Numbered from the stretch's first letter, positions 49,501 to 63,822 are shown. The stretch is DNA of 64,000 bases from Apis mellifera (GCF_003254395.2 NC_037640.1:6306289-6370288); one strand, 5' to 3'. The notes: generated from the sequence alone by a model not told the origin. Program-made: numbers and translations.

Positions 49501-52500
49501 ACGGCTAGACGAAACTTTCGAACCGTATATACGAGCTCGGTTCTTTCTTTTTTCTCTCCCCCCGTCTCCCGCGATGAAAATGCCTCGCGTGGAACGAAGG
49601 ATCGATTAAAATTTCTTCATTGTCATTTATTGCCTTTCGACTTATTTATTTATCTTTCTCTTTTTGATGAACGATTAGAAAGATTAGCTAGCGACAAGAA
49701 TTATTTTTATCGTGGAATGTGAAAGATGCGTGAAAAGTGCAGGAGATATCAGCGAGCGAGATGCTTTTTACAAATATTTACACGTACGAAGGCAAATCTC
49801 TCTTTTTTAATCGTAAAGGAAAAAATGAAACAACGAATTTGCATAAAAGTTGAACTTTTTTTTTGATCGAGCTTTGGAGAAAGATCTTATTTGTTCTCTT
49901 TTTAAAAAAGATTACGCGAACTAATTTTACCAAAAATTTTAAAAATGTGGGGAATCGATGGTGTAATTAAAATTTATAGCAAATAGATATTTGTTAATGA
50001 TTCTAATTAACGTTAGATATGATGAAAGAGGTGGAAAGAAGGATTCGATTCGAATTTCGATACAACTTGATGACAATATTTAATCTCTTGTTCGTTGGAA
50101 ACTCGATTATTTCGAGCTAACTGAACATTCTGCTGTTTCAGGCCAAACGAACGGATCTCGACCATAAAGGATAGATCGATGTGCTTCACGCTGTAATTTA
50201 GCGACAACCCTACCGACTACTGGTAATGCTATTTCCAAACAACTTACAATTAGTGACTAGGATTAAGGATCTAGGACTAAGGATTAATTCGTGGAAATGA
50301 TACTCGACTAGTAAATCGTTCAAAAAATATCGATAAACGTTCTATTTAATCGATTTCTCGTCGATATTTCGTTTCAAAGAGATCCTTCTGCTCGATTACT
50401 CAATGATTATTCAACTGTTAAAAACGAATAAAAATTGTAAATCTAGAATAGAGAGATATTTGTGAAGTTTTTGTTATAAAAATAATTGAAAATATTTTGA
50501 AATTTGTCACATTAATCTACAAATTCTTAGAATTGATTATTCCTTGTACCAATATTAGATGAATTTAGAAAATGGAAATTGATAACATATCAATTTTTGA
50601 GAAAAAAAAAATAAAAAAGAAAAATATCGATGAAACAAATTTTGTTTGATAATAAATTTGATGATGGAAGAACGTTTAAGAGACGGGGGAAAGATGGCGC
50701 CACTAGTTCAATGTCGAACGTTCAACTCCACTTGTAATTCGAATCTGATGAAAAAAGTGTTAAAAAAATGGATGGAAAAAGATAATGTTAAATCAAATAT
50801 AAGATGTTAAATAAAATTTATAATGAAAAAATAGAACGTACTAATTACAATGGCAACTTGTAATTATTTTCACTTTTAATCTTGATCATTCTTAATCCTT
50901 TCGACTTCCTCAAATCGATCGAAACACTGTTGAGATGCGATGGATAATTAATTCTTTTGTTAATGTTTTATGAAGAATTTTGGAAATTCTTCACAAATTT
51001 GTTTAATGAAATGGTAAATATTGCTCGACCAGTACGCGAATACGAATTTTCTGTCTTTTTTCTTATATCGACTCGATCGCCTATCAATGTTCAATGCACG
51101 AACAGAATCGAAACAAATATAATCAGGGAAAAAGCAGAAACACTGGCTTTTACGATAACAGCGTATAGAAAAATAGATTTCTTTTCGCGAAACCGATCGA
51201 GTCAATTTAAAAAAATTAGTTTCCATTAAATCGTTATAAAAGAATCCCCGATATCCAATTTAAATATAAAATCGTAAAGGGAAAAAAATTTTAAATAAAA
51301 AAGAATTAAATCTAAAGAGACGTGAAATTAATTTGCTTGTTCGATAGAAGAAGATAGAAAAGAAAGGGAATGCAAATGCGTTTGCACGATAAATAACCCT
51401 TTCAGAGGATTACAAAGACAGTTCGCTACGTCTGGTGGAATGAAAAATTATCATTGCCCACCGTCCTACTTTCCTTCCATGCAGTTTCTTCCAAGTTCCC
51501 TCTTTCTCTCTCTTTCGAAGACAACTATACTTAGAAAAAAAAAAAAAAAAACACTTTCACCCCTAACCATCCATATCTTCTCTTAAAATTTCCTCGGCAA
51601 AATTAGAATTCCTCCAAAAGAGAACGATTACACGTTTAAACGGATCAAGGAATTCTAATGCTCCCCCGATCGAAACCCATCTTTTCTTTTCCCTCCAACC
51701 GAGGAGAAATCCTTATCAGGGTTGAACGAAACCACCCTGCAATTAAGGGACGGGTGGCGGTCGTGGCAAATTAGCAGGGTCTAGCAGGCGAGACGCGTTA
51801 ATTAATTATGCATACCTTCTTTCCCTTTTCGATCCTAACCCTCGTCCGTCTACACCCTCCCTCCCCACACGCCTCCTCCTCGTGATGGAACAGAGCGGCG
51901 CGGCGGGTAATTGGAAATCAATACTCGTATCCAACCCTCGAAACATTCTTGGCTTGACGAAAAAGCGATCGTGACCCCTCTTCAACCGCGAAGAAGCTCC
52001 CTCTTGGTGCAAGGAGGAGTCGAGCCTTACCTCGCCTTACCTACGAGCCCTCATTATCTCTTTTTTGCATCGCGCCATCCGATTTGCCCTGTTTCGCGCC
52101 GCTCTCAACCGAATTCCACCACCAATTCCTCCCCTCTTGCACGCCGCCCCTTCGTGAAAAAGCGGAGATAGGGAGAAAGGGAGAAAGGGAACGAAGAAAG
52201 GGGTTGGGGGACAGGAGTTGGGATAAATTTTTTATTTTTATCGACGTCATTTTTTCCTTCTCCAGGGCAAAATAGAATTCGTTTTTTCGTTCGAGGATGG
52301 AAATCGAGAACAACAAGGAAAATCGATGCTGTTTTCTCGACGCCTTTCGTTCAATCATTCGTTATCCTCGATTTCCTCCTGGATCGGACAATATCGTTCG
52401 TTTAATATTACGGGGCCGTTTTTTCTCTTGGGCCCGAGGGAGAAAGTTTAATCGAGCCACCGCCGGGAAACTTGACCCCCTCGGCGTGTTTCGTTTCTTT

Positions 52501-55500
52501 ACGACGCCCCGCTCTTATTGTACACCCGAAAGGAATTTGCGCCGTAAAAAATTAATATGAATAAGTTGCACAGATTTTTTTAAAAGCTCTCCCGCTTTTA
52601 TGGCCCATTACCTTCTCGCTTTTACGAGCCGCTTACCTTCCCCCCCTCACCTCCGCGGACGTGTATCTTTATACGTTTAAATTTAGCGGGCCACGTCGTG
52701 CGAGGACAACATATTTCCTGTGATTTCCCCTTCGAAATTTTCACGCGATTCTTTAATAAGATCCGCGGTTATAAAAGATCGTTTTATTCCTTTTTTCGCT
52801 CCTTTTTCGACGAACGAAAAATACAACGGCACAGTCGATAATTTTATTTTCTTTATAAGCTCGAGGCATTGATGTAAAATTTCACGAAGCGGAAAAAAAA
52901 AAGAAGAAAAATACGTATAAGAAAATAATAATTGCGGGGAAGAAGAAGGCTTTTCAGATTTTCCAGTATCTAGTTCAATTTCGCTATTAAACGTCGTTTC
53001 ATCGTTGTACCAAGTCGAGAATAAAGAGATCGTTTCATCCTACGTTTATTATTATTATATAAGAGGGAATTTGCACGCTGGCATAAAATATATATCATAA
53101 ACTGCATATCTCGTGCCTTTATTAATTCAAACAAATATACGAATATCCCCCTTTTAACTTTTTAAATTTAAATCATATCCCGTTATTATGCGTCTCGACT
53201 GAAAATAAATTTAATATGCTTTAAATTTTCGCGATTCAGTTTCAATTCGTTGCGCTCAAAGAATCGAAGAACTCGCTGCTTCTGTAAGCAGTACAGTAAA
53301 TTTATTTCTTCCAATCTTATCCGATCCGTCCACGAAAAATCCATCCAAGAAAGGCGCAAATTCGCATCGTCAAGATCGTTAACGCGTGATTTCTCTCTAA
53401 TAAACTCGAGACTCGATCAATTCGAAACGTATCGGCTACGTGAGCCGGACACGAGTCCAATCCGCATCGAGGAGAAATTGGACTCGTCGTTCGAATTCAC
53501 GCCGCGTCCTCGATGTCGAATGTCGAAGCCCGTAGTGCTTTTCTGCTGTGGAATGAAAACCACGAGAAGTGTCGTCACGTCGCGACGCCTAATGACGCCA
53601 GATTACGCGGCGATATTCGTGCACCAAGATGCACGCGCCGCCGCTAGAAACTGCGTTTTACCGATACGTGAATCGCATTCACACCGTTAACCATATTCGA
53701 CGAGTATTTGCGCCGTTGCATTGCACTCGTACGCGAACAACGTAATCCCCGGCTCTTGCCTTAAAAAGGTACGACTTCGTTACGACATCTCGATCTATGC
53801 ATCGGTGTTGTCAAAAGTGTTATACACTTGGTTTCGAAAAATAACGCGTCGAGGATCGATTGAGTTATTTGTTAAATTAAAAATTGAACGTGGAAACATT
53901 TAAAAATTCCATTTCTTCGTAAAAATGCATCTCATTCCAAAATATAAAATTCTATTTATTATTATTCGGTGTATAAATATAAGTTAAAAATTCTACTTTT
54001 ATTTACATTTTGGACATTGTGTAAATATGACCTTTTGATTCATTTTTTCCACTTTCAATCGGAATAACTGAAGACACGTTATTGTGTATAACAAAAAAAT
54101 AAAATATATAACGTAAAATAGAATTCATAAGATCGTAAAGTTTGAGGAAAAAGCGAACTTTCAAGTTTCTCGAGCAGCAGCAAGAACGACAACAAGAACG
54201 ACAATAATTTTTTTCAAATAATTTGTTTTTAATAAAACACGGTTTCAAGGATAATCGAAAAATTTTTTTCATTATAAGATTCATGAATCATGCAAATATA
54301 TTCCACCGCTTAAGAAACTCTGTTCGCGCGCTTTCGATTAAATTATTAATTAAGTGGGAAGGAAATTGGTATCGATTATTCCACGATAATTCATTCAACG
54401 GGGATCGAATGAATTTTCAAACGACAAGGAAAGGCAACAATTAGTTTCCTTTGCCCGAATAGCGCGCGCTTTCATACGTTAACACGGCTCCTCGTCGTTA
54501 TGCAAATAAGTCGGAAACTTACCGATCTTTGCAACAAACTCGACGTCCCCCCATCGATTCGAAGCAACCATTTCCCTCGATCGTTTTATTTCTACGGCGA
54601 ATTCGATTAAACGCGTCATTGTTAAACCGTTGTTCTCCCCTCCCCCCCTGAATTTCGTTCCTTTTTTTCTCGGCTAAATCCTTGCTCTAACGATAATTGG
54701 ACGGATAACGTTGTTAAAAAGTTAATAAGATTTTTTCCTCGCCAAGAAGGAGATGGCATTAGTCGGTAATTAGAAAATTGCCTCGTTGTTGAAGTTGAGA
54801 AAAATTGTCGGGGGTGGGGAGGGGTTGGAGATTGGATAGACATCGAGCCGAGATTGAGGGCAGATCTCGCGTTAATCGAGATTGGAGCTAAATTAAAATT
54901 GTTGGGATTCATTTATTTGCAAATGAACATTGTTCGATATATCGCAATGGAATATTGCACGTTTTTAGAGAAAAGAAACAATTACACTACAAATACGATT
55001 GCTCGTAGAGAAAAAGCTTATTCAATTAATCATTATCCTGATCTTTTTTTTTTTTTACTTTTAGAGATATTTTTAGATACTGCTATATTTAGATACCGAT
55101 TTTAAAAAAAGAATATATCTTCAAATATTCCTCACCGTCAATCTCTTATCGACCCGATAATCTCATTTCTCTTTAATCATTCTTTTCATTTCTCGAAATG
55201 GAAGCCAAATCTTCACGATTTAATAAAGAAGCACAAGGCGTGAACTTTTCTACCTAGCTACGGTGACGAAATTTGGTAACTGCCAGTTAGATGGCTTCGT
55301 AATTAAAGTTATTAAACTCTGGGAAGCACGGTTGAAGCGGGGGGGAGAGGGTGAATGGATTTGGGGAGGCGTAACGAACCCTGTCCGTCGGCGACGAAAT
55401 TAATTACCGGTGAAAAAATATCTTTCCTTTCCCATCACGTTGCGAAACGTCGAAATTTTTCAAACGTGGGAAAATAAAAATTGTTACGATTGTATAACGC

Positions 55501-55759
55501 GATTGCGAGATGAATTACGTTTCAAAGAATATTTTATCTGATTATACACACCTTGCAGTCACGTGCTACGATAATCTAGAAAGTCATGAACCTCGAAAAT
55601 CGGTTCGTTCTCTTTGCTCTTTTTTCTCAAGTCCTCTCAATTCTTCTCAATTCTTCTCATTTTCATTTTTGTTTCTTTTTATCAGAAATTGGGAATTTTA
55701 AAGTAAATCCTTTGTACAACTAATTTAAAAAAAAAGGCTTCATCAACTCATCTCATCGA
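46511..55759. other. Long non-coding stretch, no gene supported
   Basis: Poly-A and CT runs are frequent (for example 46849-46862, 47686-47704, 51537-51550). A 146-codon frame at 53250-53690 and smaller ones were examined and not accepted. An aagatggcgccac motif at 50692-50704 resembles a YY1-type start element, but no exon could be tied to it. Confidence 0.5.
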
Positions 55760-56197
55760 TTAATACTTATTATACGCGAATAAAATAAATATACTTTTAA
55801 ATTCTTTCTTCATAAATTTGATAAAAATTGCGGTCGTTCCTCCGTTCCTATGTTTGTGCCCATTTGAATTATATTTCACGACACCTATCCTCGATAAAAA
55901 CTTTACGGGGATAAACCCGTATATGTAGAGAAGCAGGTATCCCAGCTTACGCTTTACGTGCCTCTTTAAATCAACGCGAGAATCTCTCGAAATCTTGTCC
56001 ACAGGCCGCAGGGATTTTCGGGAAGCGAGACGTGGTGGATTCTCATCTTGAAAAAGTAGAACCGTCCTCTTTTTCTCCCGACCGTTACGTCTCGCGCACT
56101 GGAATTCTCTCCAGTAAATGGGCCGGCAAATAGGCTTAAAAACGCAGGAGCAGAGCGACGAAATTGCGATAAAGAGACGAATTTCGGTTCGATTCAT
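55760..56197 (-). CDS. Hypothetical ORF, 145 residues, weak support
   Basis: A genuine ATG at 56197 opens the longest ATG-initiated frame outside the cyclase gene. The N-terminus (MNRTEIRLFIAISSLCSCVF) could be a signal peptide; the rest is basic, with HVKRKLGYLLLYIYGF near the middle. No recognised family, no splice sites needed, no obvious poly-A signal. Chance is plausible in this TCG-rich DNA. Confidence 0.22.
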   Translation of the reverse strand: MNRTEIRLFIAISSLCSCVFKPICRPIYWREFQCARRNGREKKRTVLLFQDENPPRLASRKSLRPVDKISRDSRVDLKRHVKRKLGYLLLYIYGFIPVKFLSRIGVVKYNSNGHKHRNGGTTAIFIKFMKKEFKSIFILFAYNKY

Positions 56198-58671
56198 CTC
56201 GACATCCGTAACGGTGAATTATTAACTTTTATTTTATTCATTTCGTCTCCGTCGAAAAATCTTCACGTACGATTCATGATTCGATAAAACGGATGAAGAT
56301 TCGAGGAAACGGTGTGGAATTCGTTACTCATTATATAATCAAATTACGCTTGTTGGTGATTCTACGAGAAAGGAGACGTTAATTCGACGAGGAAAAATTT
56401 TCTCTCGATCAGAGACACGAAAGGGATGGTTTGTTTTCTCATCGACTTCTCTTCTTTCCCCACCGATATTTCTCTTTATGTAGAATTATTTTGTTGTTTT
56501 GAATATCGATGATGACAACAATTGCGTTCATCTTTTTTCGAGGAAATTTTTCGCGAATCCTGTTTCACGAAGCCGGTGAACTGTATCATCCCTTGCACGA
56601 ATATAAAAGGCTGGAAGGAGATATCTACGTTAGTTTTTATTGCGGAAGTGGGGAAAGGAAGTAGAGAGAATGGGGAGGAAAAAACATGAAATTTTAATAA
56701 AACTGATCAATATTTCTCATCGTATCGCTCCTAGAGGAACTCACGTTTTGCGACTGTTCGTTTATAATCGATGTGATTCGATTTGCTTGCCGACATTTTT
56801 TTATCTTTGTTTCGAATCTTTAATTCGAAGTATACGAGGTTTGAATAATAAATTTTTTCAACTTTGGAAAAAAAACGGGTTGGGAAAATTCGAATCTCAC
56901 ATTTCGTACAGCTTCAAAATGATTTTTCGTTCGTGACTTACCTTGCTCGTGTCCAACTTTCGATTTCTGTGATAATCAAGCACAGATTCGTCCAATCTCC
57001 TCCGCTAAAATCCTCTTGTTTATTCAAAATTCAGGTCACGATGTTGCACGATGACCTATTCTCTCGTTTCTTATGAAATACGTAATGAAGAATTTTATCG
57101 CGTTATTTAATTTATTTTATATATCATTTTTTTCCTTTAACAAAACAAGTGCAAATGTTTATTATTATTTACCGAGTTGGAAAAAATTCTCAATATCAAT
57201 TATAAACATTAAAGGAAAAAAATATCAAAAATTTCGCGTTCTTATTTTTTCTCTTTCAGCTGTTAAAAAGTTAAATTGTAAAAATATATATAAATGAAAT
57301 ATATCTGTTAATCTTTTTTCCTCGAGATCAAATTAATTCCAAAGCGATTATACAACACTGGATTTAACTGGAACCGAGAAGGGCCGTTGGGGATAATTAA
57401 AGCCGTCGTTATATGATTTTTCATTCATTGGAAAGTCAATGGATTTTTCCAAAGGAAATTTCCCTCCAGTTTCTTGCTATTTCCAGTTATCTCATCTTAC
57501 TCGATCCTTACTCGAATTCACAGCAATTCTCTTCGTTCCTCGAGAATTGGTGTCACCCTATTAAAATAAAAATTTTAGTCTCAAACTGTAGCTTAAAATA
57601 AATATCCGAAGAGAACTGGAAATTTTAATCTTAAAATTAAATCGGGAAGATGAAACAGAGAGCACATCCATGGTTGGACCAAGGAAGAACGAAGATTCAG
57701 GAACGAGTCAGGATAAATTTTATAATTTATACATGACAAGATGGTAAGATTTCACACAGGGAACACGCATGCGTATCGAGATATATTTACACCTTTTTCG
57801 CATTTTGACGCTCCTTCGATCTCTTTCTTTCCTTCCTTCCGATTCTCCAAGCAAAGTCGAATCTTACATTTGGTTCTTTGGTGATGATCTATCGATACGA
57901 TTAAATTTATCCTTAAACGCTGTACAAGATTAAAATTATATCTAAATGCGGGATCTGTGTTTGGTTATTTATTATTATTATTTTTTTAATAATTATCACG
58001 CTTACACTAGTGTGAATTTATGATTTGCGTTTTAATGCTTCGATTCAATTCGCAAGGTACAAGATTCTCTTAATCGGGGATCGATGACGTTTAAATTGTT
58101 ATCTAAATCGAAGATAATAACAACGTTTTTTGGTGTTTCGCATTCGATTTTTTAAATCGCGTATGCATCATCACATATTTCTATGCGTATGTTTTTACAT
58201 CGTAATATTCGTTCGTTGCTTTATGAACGGTTAGGCGATCGTCGATACAAATTGGTCATCCCCGTCATTCTTTATAATTTGTAGATATCGAAAAAACGAG
58301 GTCGTATAAAAGATTTAATTTTTTTTTAATCGATCGAAACAATATACGGAGATTGAAAAAATATATATATCTTATAAATATTTATGATGGAATATTGATA
58401 TTTCATTTGGTATAAAAATACGTGTATATACGAGTAAACCGTATCGTTATCATGAATTTTAATTTCTCGTATCAAAATATTCATTAATCATTGTCACCGA
58501 TCTATCGTTCCCCCGTATAATATCGTTTTGCTAACAAAAACCAAACCATATATTTACGAAACGAAAAAATTTTGTTTAAATATTTCCCTCGCCTATCTCT
58601 CTTTTTAAATTTACCCTACACACCAAAAATTATAATTCTTACCGCAAATTTGAATATATTCATTCCATCAC
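56198..58671. other. Non-coding stretch, no gene seen
   Basis: AT-rich DNA with scattered A and T runs. Short open frames here have no splice or promoter support. Confidence 0.55.
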
Positions 58672-59060
58672 CTTATCGTTCCTCGCGTACAGAAATCATA
58701 TATATTGAATATATTGAACATCGACGCTTTGATACCTGTACGTGAGTCATAGAGTTAGAGATAACATTAAGAAACAAAAAAATATCCCAGAAATATTTAT
58801 ATTCCTATCTTGTACAAACCTTGTAAAAACCAATTCTTCCATACTTTCTCCACGACCATAATATACGTCACTTTCAAATAATTCAAACACTTTCCTCGTA
58901 CAGTCAACTGCAAAAAAATAATTAATACCAAAATATCTCGAATTCGCGAACAATACAACGTGACGACGATCACTTTACCGACACTTTAAGCCGCAAATTT
59001 AAGGAAGAAAACAAATTTTTATACTCTTTATACTGTCCCAAACGCACACCCGGATTCATC
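58672..59060 (-). CDS. Candidate small three-exon gene, 78 codons
   Basis: Exon 1 donor TCG|GTAAAG at 58979, exon 2 at 58820-58907 (acceptor TTTTTTTGCAG, donor ACAAG|GTTTGT), exon 3 from 58735 (acceptor CGTACAG). Introns of 71 and 84 nt fit bee genes. The first ATG of the presumed 5' leader (about 59060; none is seen upstream to about 59220) gives MNPGVRLGQYKEYKNLFSSL, and that frame stays open through all three exons, ending CTRGTIR and a stop spanning the exon 3 donor candidate. A second frame of exon 2 is also open (RKVFELFESDVYYGRGESME), so the coding choice is uncertain. No family recognised; a spliced non-coding RNA is the main alternative. Confidence 0.33.
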
Positions 59061-59300
59061 AATCACTGTCACGAACAGCGGCCTTCAACGCAAACTCGAA
59101 ACCGCACCTCGAACCAGATCTCCTTCTATCGTCTCTCGAAATCTCTCTGAGTTGTCTGCGGTTAACCGCAAGCGGAAAGCTCACAAGTGTGAACCCTGTA
59201 TAGTGGAATTTCGGGGATCCACGGGCGGGGCACTAGAATTCCTCTCCCAGGAGAAAATTCCTGAATCGCGCGCGGACACGTGGCCGGAATCCGCGTAGGC
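59061..59300 (-). promoter_or_regulatory. Possible 5' leader and promoter of the 58.7-59.1 kb candidate
   Basis: GC-richer and non-repetitive than its flanks, free of ATG on the minus strand over about 160 bases before the candidate start, with a cggttaaccg palindrome at about 59159-59168. No TATA box is visible at a fitting position. Confidence 0.25.
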
Positions 59301-62300
59301 GAGGAAAATATTGGCGAAGCTTTGTTTCCTTGTCTCGATCGTGCTATTCTACCTGCTCGTGAATTAATTGTTTAATTGCCAAATTATCCGAGCGAAGGAA
59401 TTCTCGTTTTGTCCGCTACAGTTTCGTAAAATTGGTTCTTTCTGATGAAGAATTGTTATTGCGGCGCAGATGAGAAGATAAGTCGAAGAGGGGGAGAAAG
59501 GGGATAAACGAGGAAAGAATTATAACACGGAAGAGAATCGAACATTCTGTGTGGAGGAAGAATTTAAGGATCCTGATTAAGGAGGGAATTAATTAAGTGT
59601 CGTTGTTCGAATAATACAATCGTGATGGAAATTTGAGAAGAAGTTACTTACTTTCACGTTAATCCACGATGAAACGATCACGAGAAAGATGTTAATTATC
59701 GAAGCTCCTCAACTTCAAATTAATTACCGGGTCTTTTACGCAGAATTTCTGTTATTATCAGCTGTAACTATTATTACTCGCGTCTTCGAGCACGTGGAAG
59801 TATTCCGTTCAACGGGTTCAAGGATCGCCTGGTCGTCACAGGAACGAGAAAGATTCCATCCTCGATTTTGAAATATCTTCCTCACATTTTCTCCCGTTCA
59901 ACTAGCTTTCCCGTGGCGTACTGAACAACCCAAGCGATAATAGCATGACTAATAAACACGATTTCCTCTGTGTTTACTTTCCCACGGATTATAACGCGTA
60001 AATCTTGCCATTCTCCGAATTTCTTATTCCAAGTATCTATGTATATAGGGAAGGAAAAAAGAAAAACAAAATATTCGTAGAAGAAGATTCATTCCTTCGA
60101 GAGATATCCTCGCCGATATTTACGTCTTTTGGCATCGTAAAAACTCGTCGTATCGTCGCGAGAGAGTATTTCTCGCAACTACGGAATGAACTTTATTATC
60201 CTAGTTCGAAGGGTGCTTTGTCATACAAAGTTCGCGCTAAGGCGACCTATAAAAAATTGCGGGAGGGAGGGAGAAAGAGAGAGAGAGAGAATTAAAGGAG
60301 GAAGAGGACGGTGCACGCGTAAATCCCTGGGATTTTTTAAATGTAAAGCTCGCGCTTTGAAAATTCAGGCGAAACCTCTCCGCGTCGAAAAAAAATTCTC
60401 ATTTGCATCTCGAGAGAGTGGCCTCCGCTCCTCCCCCTCGGATACATAAATAATTCTGGACACGAGGAAAGTAACGTAGCCGCGGAAGCGATTTATCTCT
60501 CGCTTAAGACACGCTTTGCAATTGTTTCGCTTAATAATATCTATTCGCGAACGGATCTCCTTATTTGGGTCAATTATTTCTGTAAAAAAAAGAAAAAGAA
60601 AAAAGAAAAATTAATTATCGTATTTCAATGTCTCTTTCGAAAAAGAGAGAGAGAGAGAGAGCGCTTCTTTGAATAAAGGAAAGTTGTCAGCGTTGTGTAT
60701 AATCTTGTTCCCTCTTTTCTTGTCTCGAAGTAATTAAGTTGAAGGATTAATTAGAAGAAGAGAGCGAGGGAAATAAGGATACTTGGGATAAAATCAGGAG
60801 CTGTTAGTACTTTTCGAATGGATCAAAATTTTTTCGAAATTGAGTTGGTATTTATGCTTATATTCTAATACATTGAGAAAATATGTTCATTAAAGAAACA
60901 ATATCTTCTTTGTTTCTTATCTTATTATATCATTTAATTCTTACATCTAAATATTTCATTTTGAAAATGAAAAGGATCATTTATTAACCAGCTTCCTGAA
61001 TTCTGAACTCGGTTTAAATCAAATTATTTATTTAAAATTTATTTAAAATTATTCAAATCAACTAGAAAATTTTAATTTTCCATCCATGGACCTCTTGAGA
61101 AATTTTAAATAATAATTCCCCTCACTGTTTATTTTACGGAGGTAAACTATTCCTCTGGAAACTAATTAGATATTCTTTTAAAAAATTGTTCACCCCATGA
61201 GAACGTGACTCCACCTCTCTGTTGCGACGACACTTGACATTAATGAAACAAAACGTAAATGAAGAAAATTAAGAATTAATCCAGCAAAAAGGAGAGACCG
61301 GGAGAGAACAATTACAACAGCGAGAAAGAATTAATTATTTCATCTTTACTTCTCTTCTCGTTTCAAAAATTCAATTCAATGTTGATTTAAGACTCTCATA
61401 GATACGAAGCGATTCTTAATAGAAATTAGAACTGTAATAGAACGAGCAGAAGCTAGAGCCATCAATCTCGAATATTCCACGATCCCTCCGATATCCTGAT
61501 CGTGACAAATGAAGGGCAAAGATCGCTGGTAAACTAAGGAATTAGGGGCGTGCACCGCACAATGTTAGTAGAACGCAATCTCGTTACGCGTTACACCATC
61601 GAATCCACCATCGAATTTAACGTATCAACATTGGTGTAGATCATTGAGTAAACCGTGGTGATTCGATAATTATCGTGACCGTGCAACTCTCAATTAAATC
61701 GATAAATTTCCTCGAAGGAAATCGTAATTGAACGATCATCATTATTCGTCATATTATTTTACGTACACCATTTTATCGTTGCCTCTTTAGGAAATTTTAT
61801 TTGATTTGAGAATATAAAGGATAAAGATCGATATCGAAATTCGATTTTCAATTTTCCCTAATTTTCACACTCTGTTTGCGCATCTACAAACGACGAGCAA
61901 AAACTGCCAATCAATCTTCAATTTCATCGATCATCAGCCGAGCGTGATCGAGGATCGTTGGCCGTTGGAAAATTGTCGAATTAATAATCGTGTGAAAATT
62001 CGCAGGAAAATTGAATAAAGGTGGCTAGCCGGACGAACGGGGATAAGACGCTTAACGATCCATTAACTGGTTCTGAATGCAGTTCGCGTTAATCGGACAG
62101 AGAAATCGGTGGTAACTGCTGATCCAGATGGTGGTGTTTGACATAATTCGAGTAAATTGGTTGGTTTAATAAATCGTAGAATTGATGTATTATACAGTAG
62201 GTTGAATCAAAATATAATTTTGTTTTTTTGATTCGTCTGTGGATTTAAAAGTCGAATGGATTTGTTAAAATGAGATCGATTATACGTGAAATTTATCATC

Positions 62301-62887
62301 AAAGAGAAAATCACTTTCGACATGACACAATGACAATTAAATCCTCTTTCCACGTTATTATATTAAAATGTTTGTTTTTTAAAGCTCGAAAAACTTTTTA
62401 CAACGTTTACAAACTTCAATTCTGATTCTTCGAGAGATGTTTTTTTTTCACAGTTTCAATTTATTTTTCTTTTTTTTTTATTTTATTTTACGTATACGTT
62501 ACGTTTCAATCTTCTTGGAAATTCTTTTATAAATTTAATTAACTTTTTTCGAAAATTCTTTTCTACGGATCCTATTAACTTTTTAGAAAAAGAAAAAAAC
62601 AAAAACTAGAACTTCCAATCAAGTTTTTTAAAATATTTTTCCTTTCACGTACTGTTAAATTTATATATATAAAAAAAAAAACAATATCTCAACTGCTGTT
62701 ATACTTTGCCATGTACGATCAAACAAATCCTTAAATGATATCTTTCTTCTTTTATAAATAAAATATAAAAACAGCAAGAATCAAATTCTCATTTGTCAGT
62801 CTCATCTTCAATTTTCAAAAAGAAAAAGAAATTTCGAAAATCTTCCACGCAACATCCTACTTCTTGCATTTAATTTTATAAGAATAT
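59301..62887. other. Non-coding stretch, no gene seen
   Basis: Purine runs near 60260-60300 and 60640-60660. Short frames only, none with supporting signals. Confidence 0.55.
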
Positions 62888-62989
62888 TTGCGCTGCATTT
62901 TCGGATATTCCTCTTCAAGGAATTTTCCAAGAGCAATCTTCGATGCCACTTACGATCGTATGCCACATCACGAGTACCAATTTGAACGT
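62888..62989 (+). other. Possible exon ending in a consensus donor
   Basis: Up to GAAC|GTAAGT at 62990 the plus strand is open in two frames, one of them protein-like (SDIPLQGIFQEQSSMPLTIV). The upstream acceptor would be a weak TTTTATAAG near 62881. Minus-strand frames are open too, so the strand is uncertain. Confidence 0.2.
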
Positions 62990-63607
62990 AAGTCCCCGTT
63001 GAAAGGAGCCGCGTTTGTAGTCGTGGAATGGAATCGATTCGTGGCCTGGGGCATGATGAAGGGAACGCGCCGAGGCCGATCGAGACAGATATTCATCCGT
63101 TTAAACATTCTTTCGTCGTACGGTGAACCGTAATTTTCTGTAAGATGTACAATAGCAAGTAACAAATAGCAGGAAGACAAATGTTTTTGCGCGATCAGTA
63201 TTGCGCACGAATCCGCTTTGCCATTATAATCAACTTGTAAAGAAATTTGTTATGCAAGTTTAAAATTAAAAGAATCTTGATCTATCCTCGAAACGTTCTT
63301 CGTCGATTCTTGAATTTTTTTCGAATTTCCACTTTTCTCGAAACTTTGAGATTGAATATTTTTCACTTGAAAAATTCCGTTTCGAATTTTACGAATGAAT
63401 TGGATTATTTAAAAAATTTCTTTAAATATCTCTTCGAATACAAGAGTTATTAATTTAAAATCGTTAGAAAGAAAATAAAATATTATTTCGATTAATCAAT
63501 ATTGGATGAAATTCAGGAACAAGATATCTTGATAAATTTTGCACGCGTCTTCTCGTTTGTTCTTTCCACAATTCAGGAACAAACGGTTCGATTCACGTAA
63601 GTACATA

Positions 63608-63822
63608 TTATATAGTCGGAGAAGTCGTGCAGTTTGTACAACACTCGAGCCCAAAGGGGTCCACGATCCGGTTGCATAACACAGGCGCGACTTTACGTCC
63701 TTCCGGTCCCGATGTGTAACAAGCACACATCCTGTGCTCCCTACCTTTAGAATATTGTTCCAGGAAAGTGAGGAAATTCTGAGCAGATTGTTGGCTCACG
63801 AATCGGCCAAGTCGAGCCGCAA
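63608..63822 (-). other. Cys-rich open frame, possible terminal exon or fragment
   Basis: Minus-strand frame without an ATG near its start: RLGRFVSQQSAQNFLTFLEQ, then a possible donor (AAAG|GTAGGG), or on through CNRIVDPFGLECCTNCTTSP to a stop. The composition is protein-like, but no acceptor AG is found near its left boundary and no family was recognised. Confidence 0.2.

Noticed and set aside
53250..53690. 146-codon plus-strand frame
   Set aside because: Non-ATG start and Arg/Ser-rich; only its later part from an internal ATG looks ordinary, which is too little to call.
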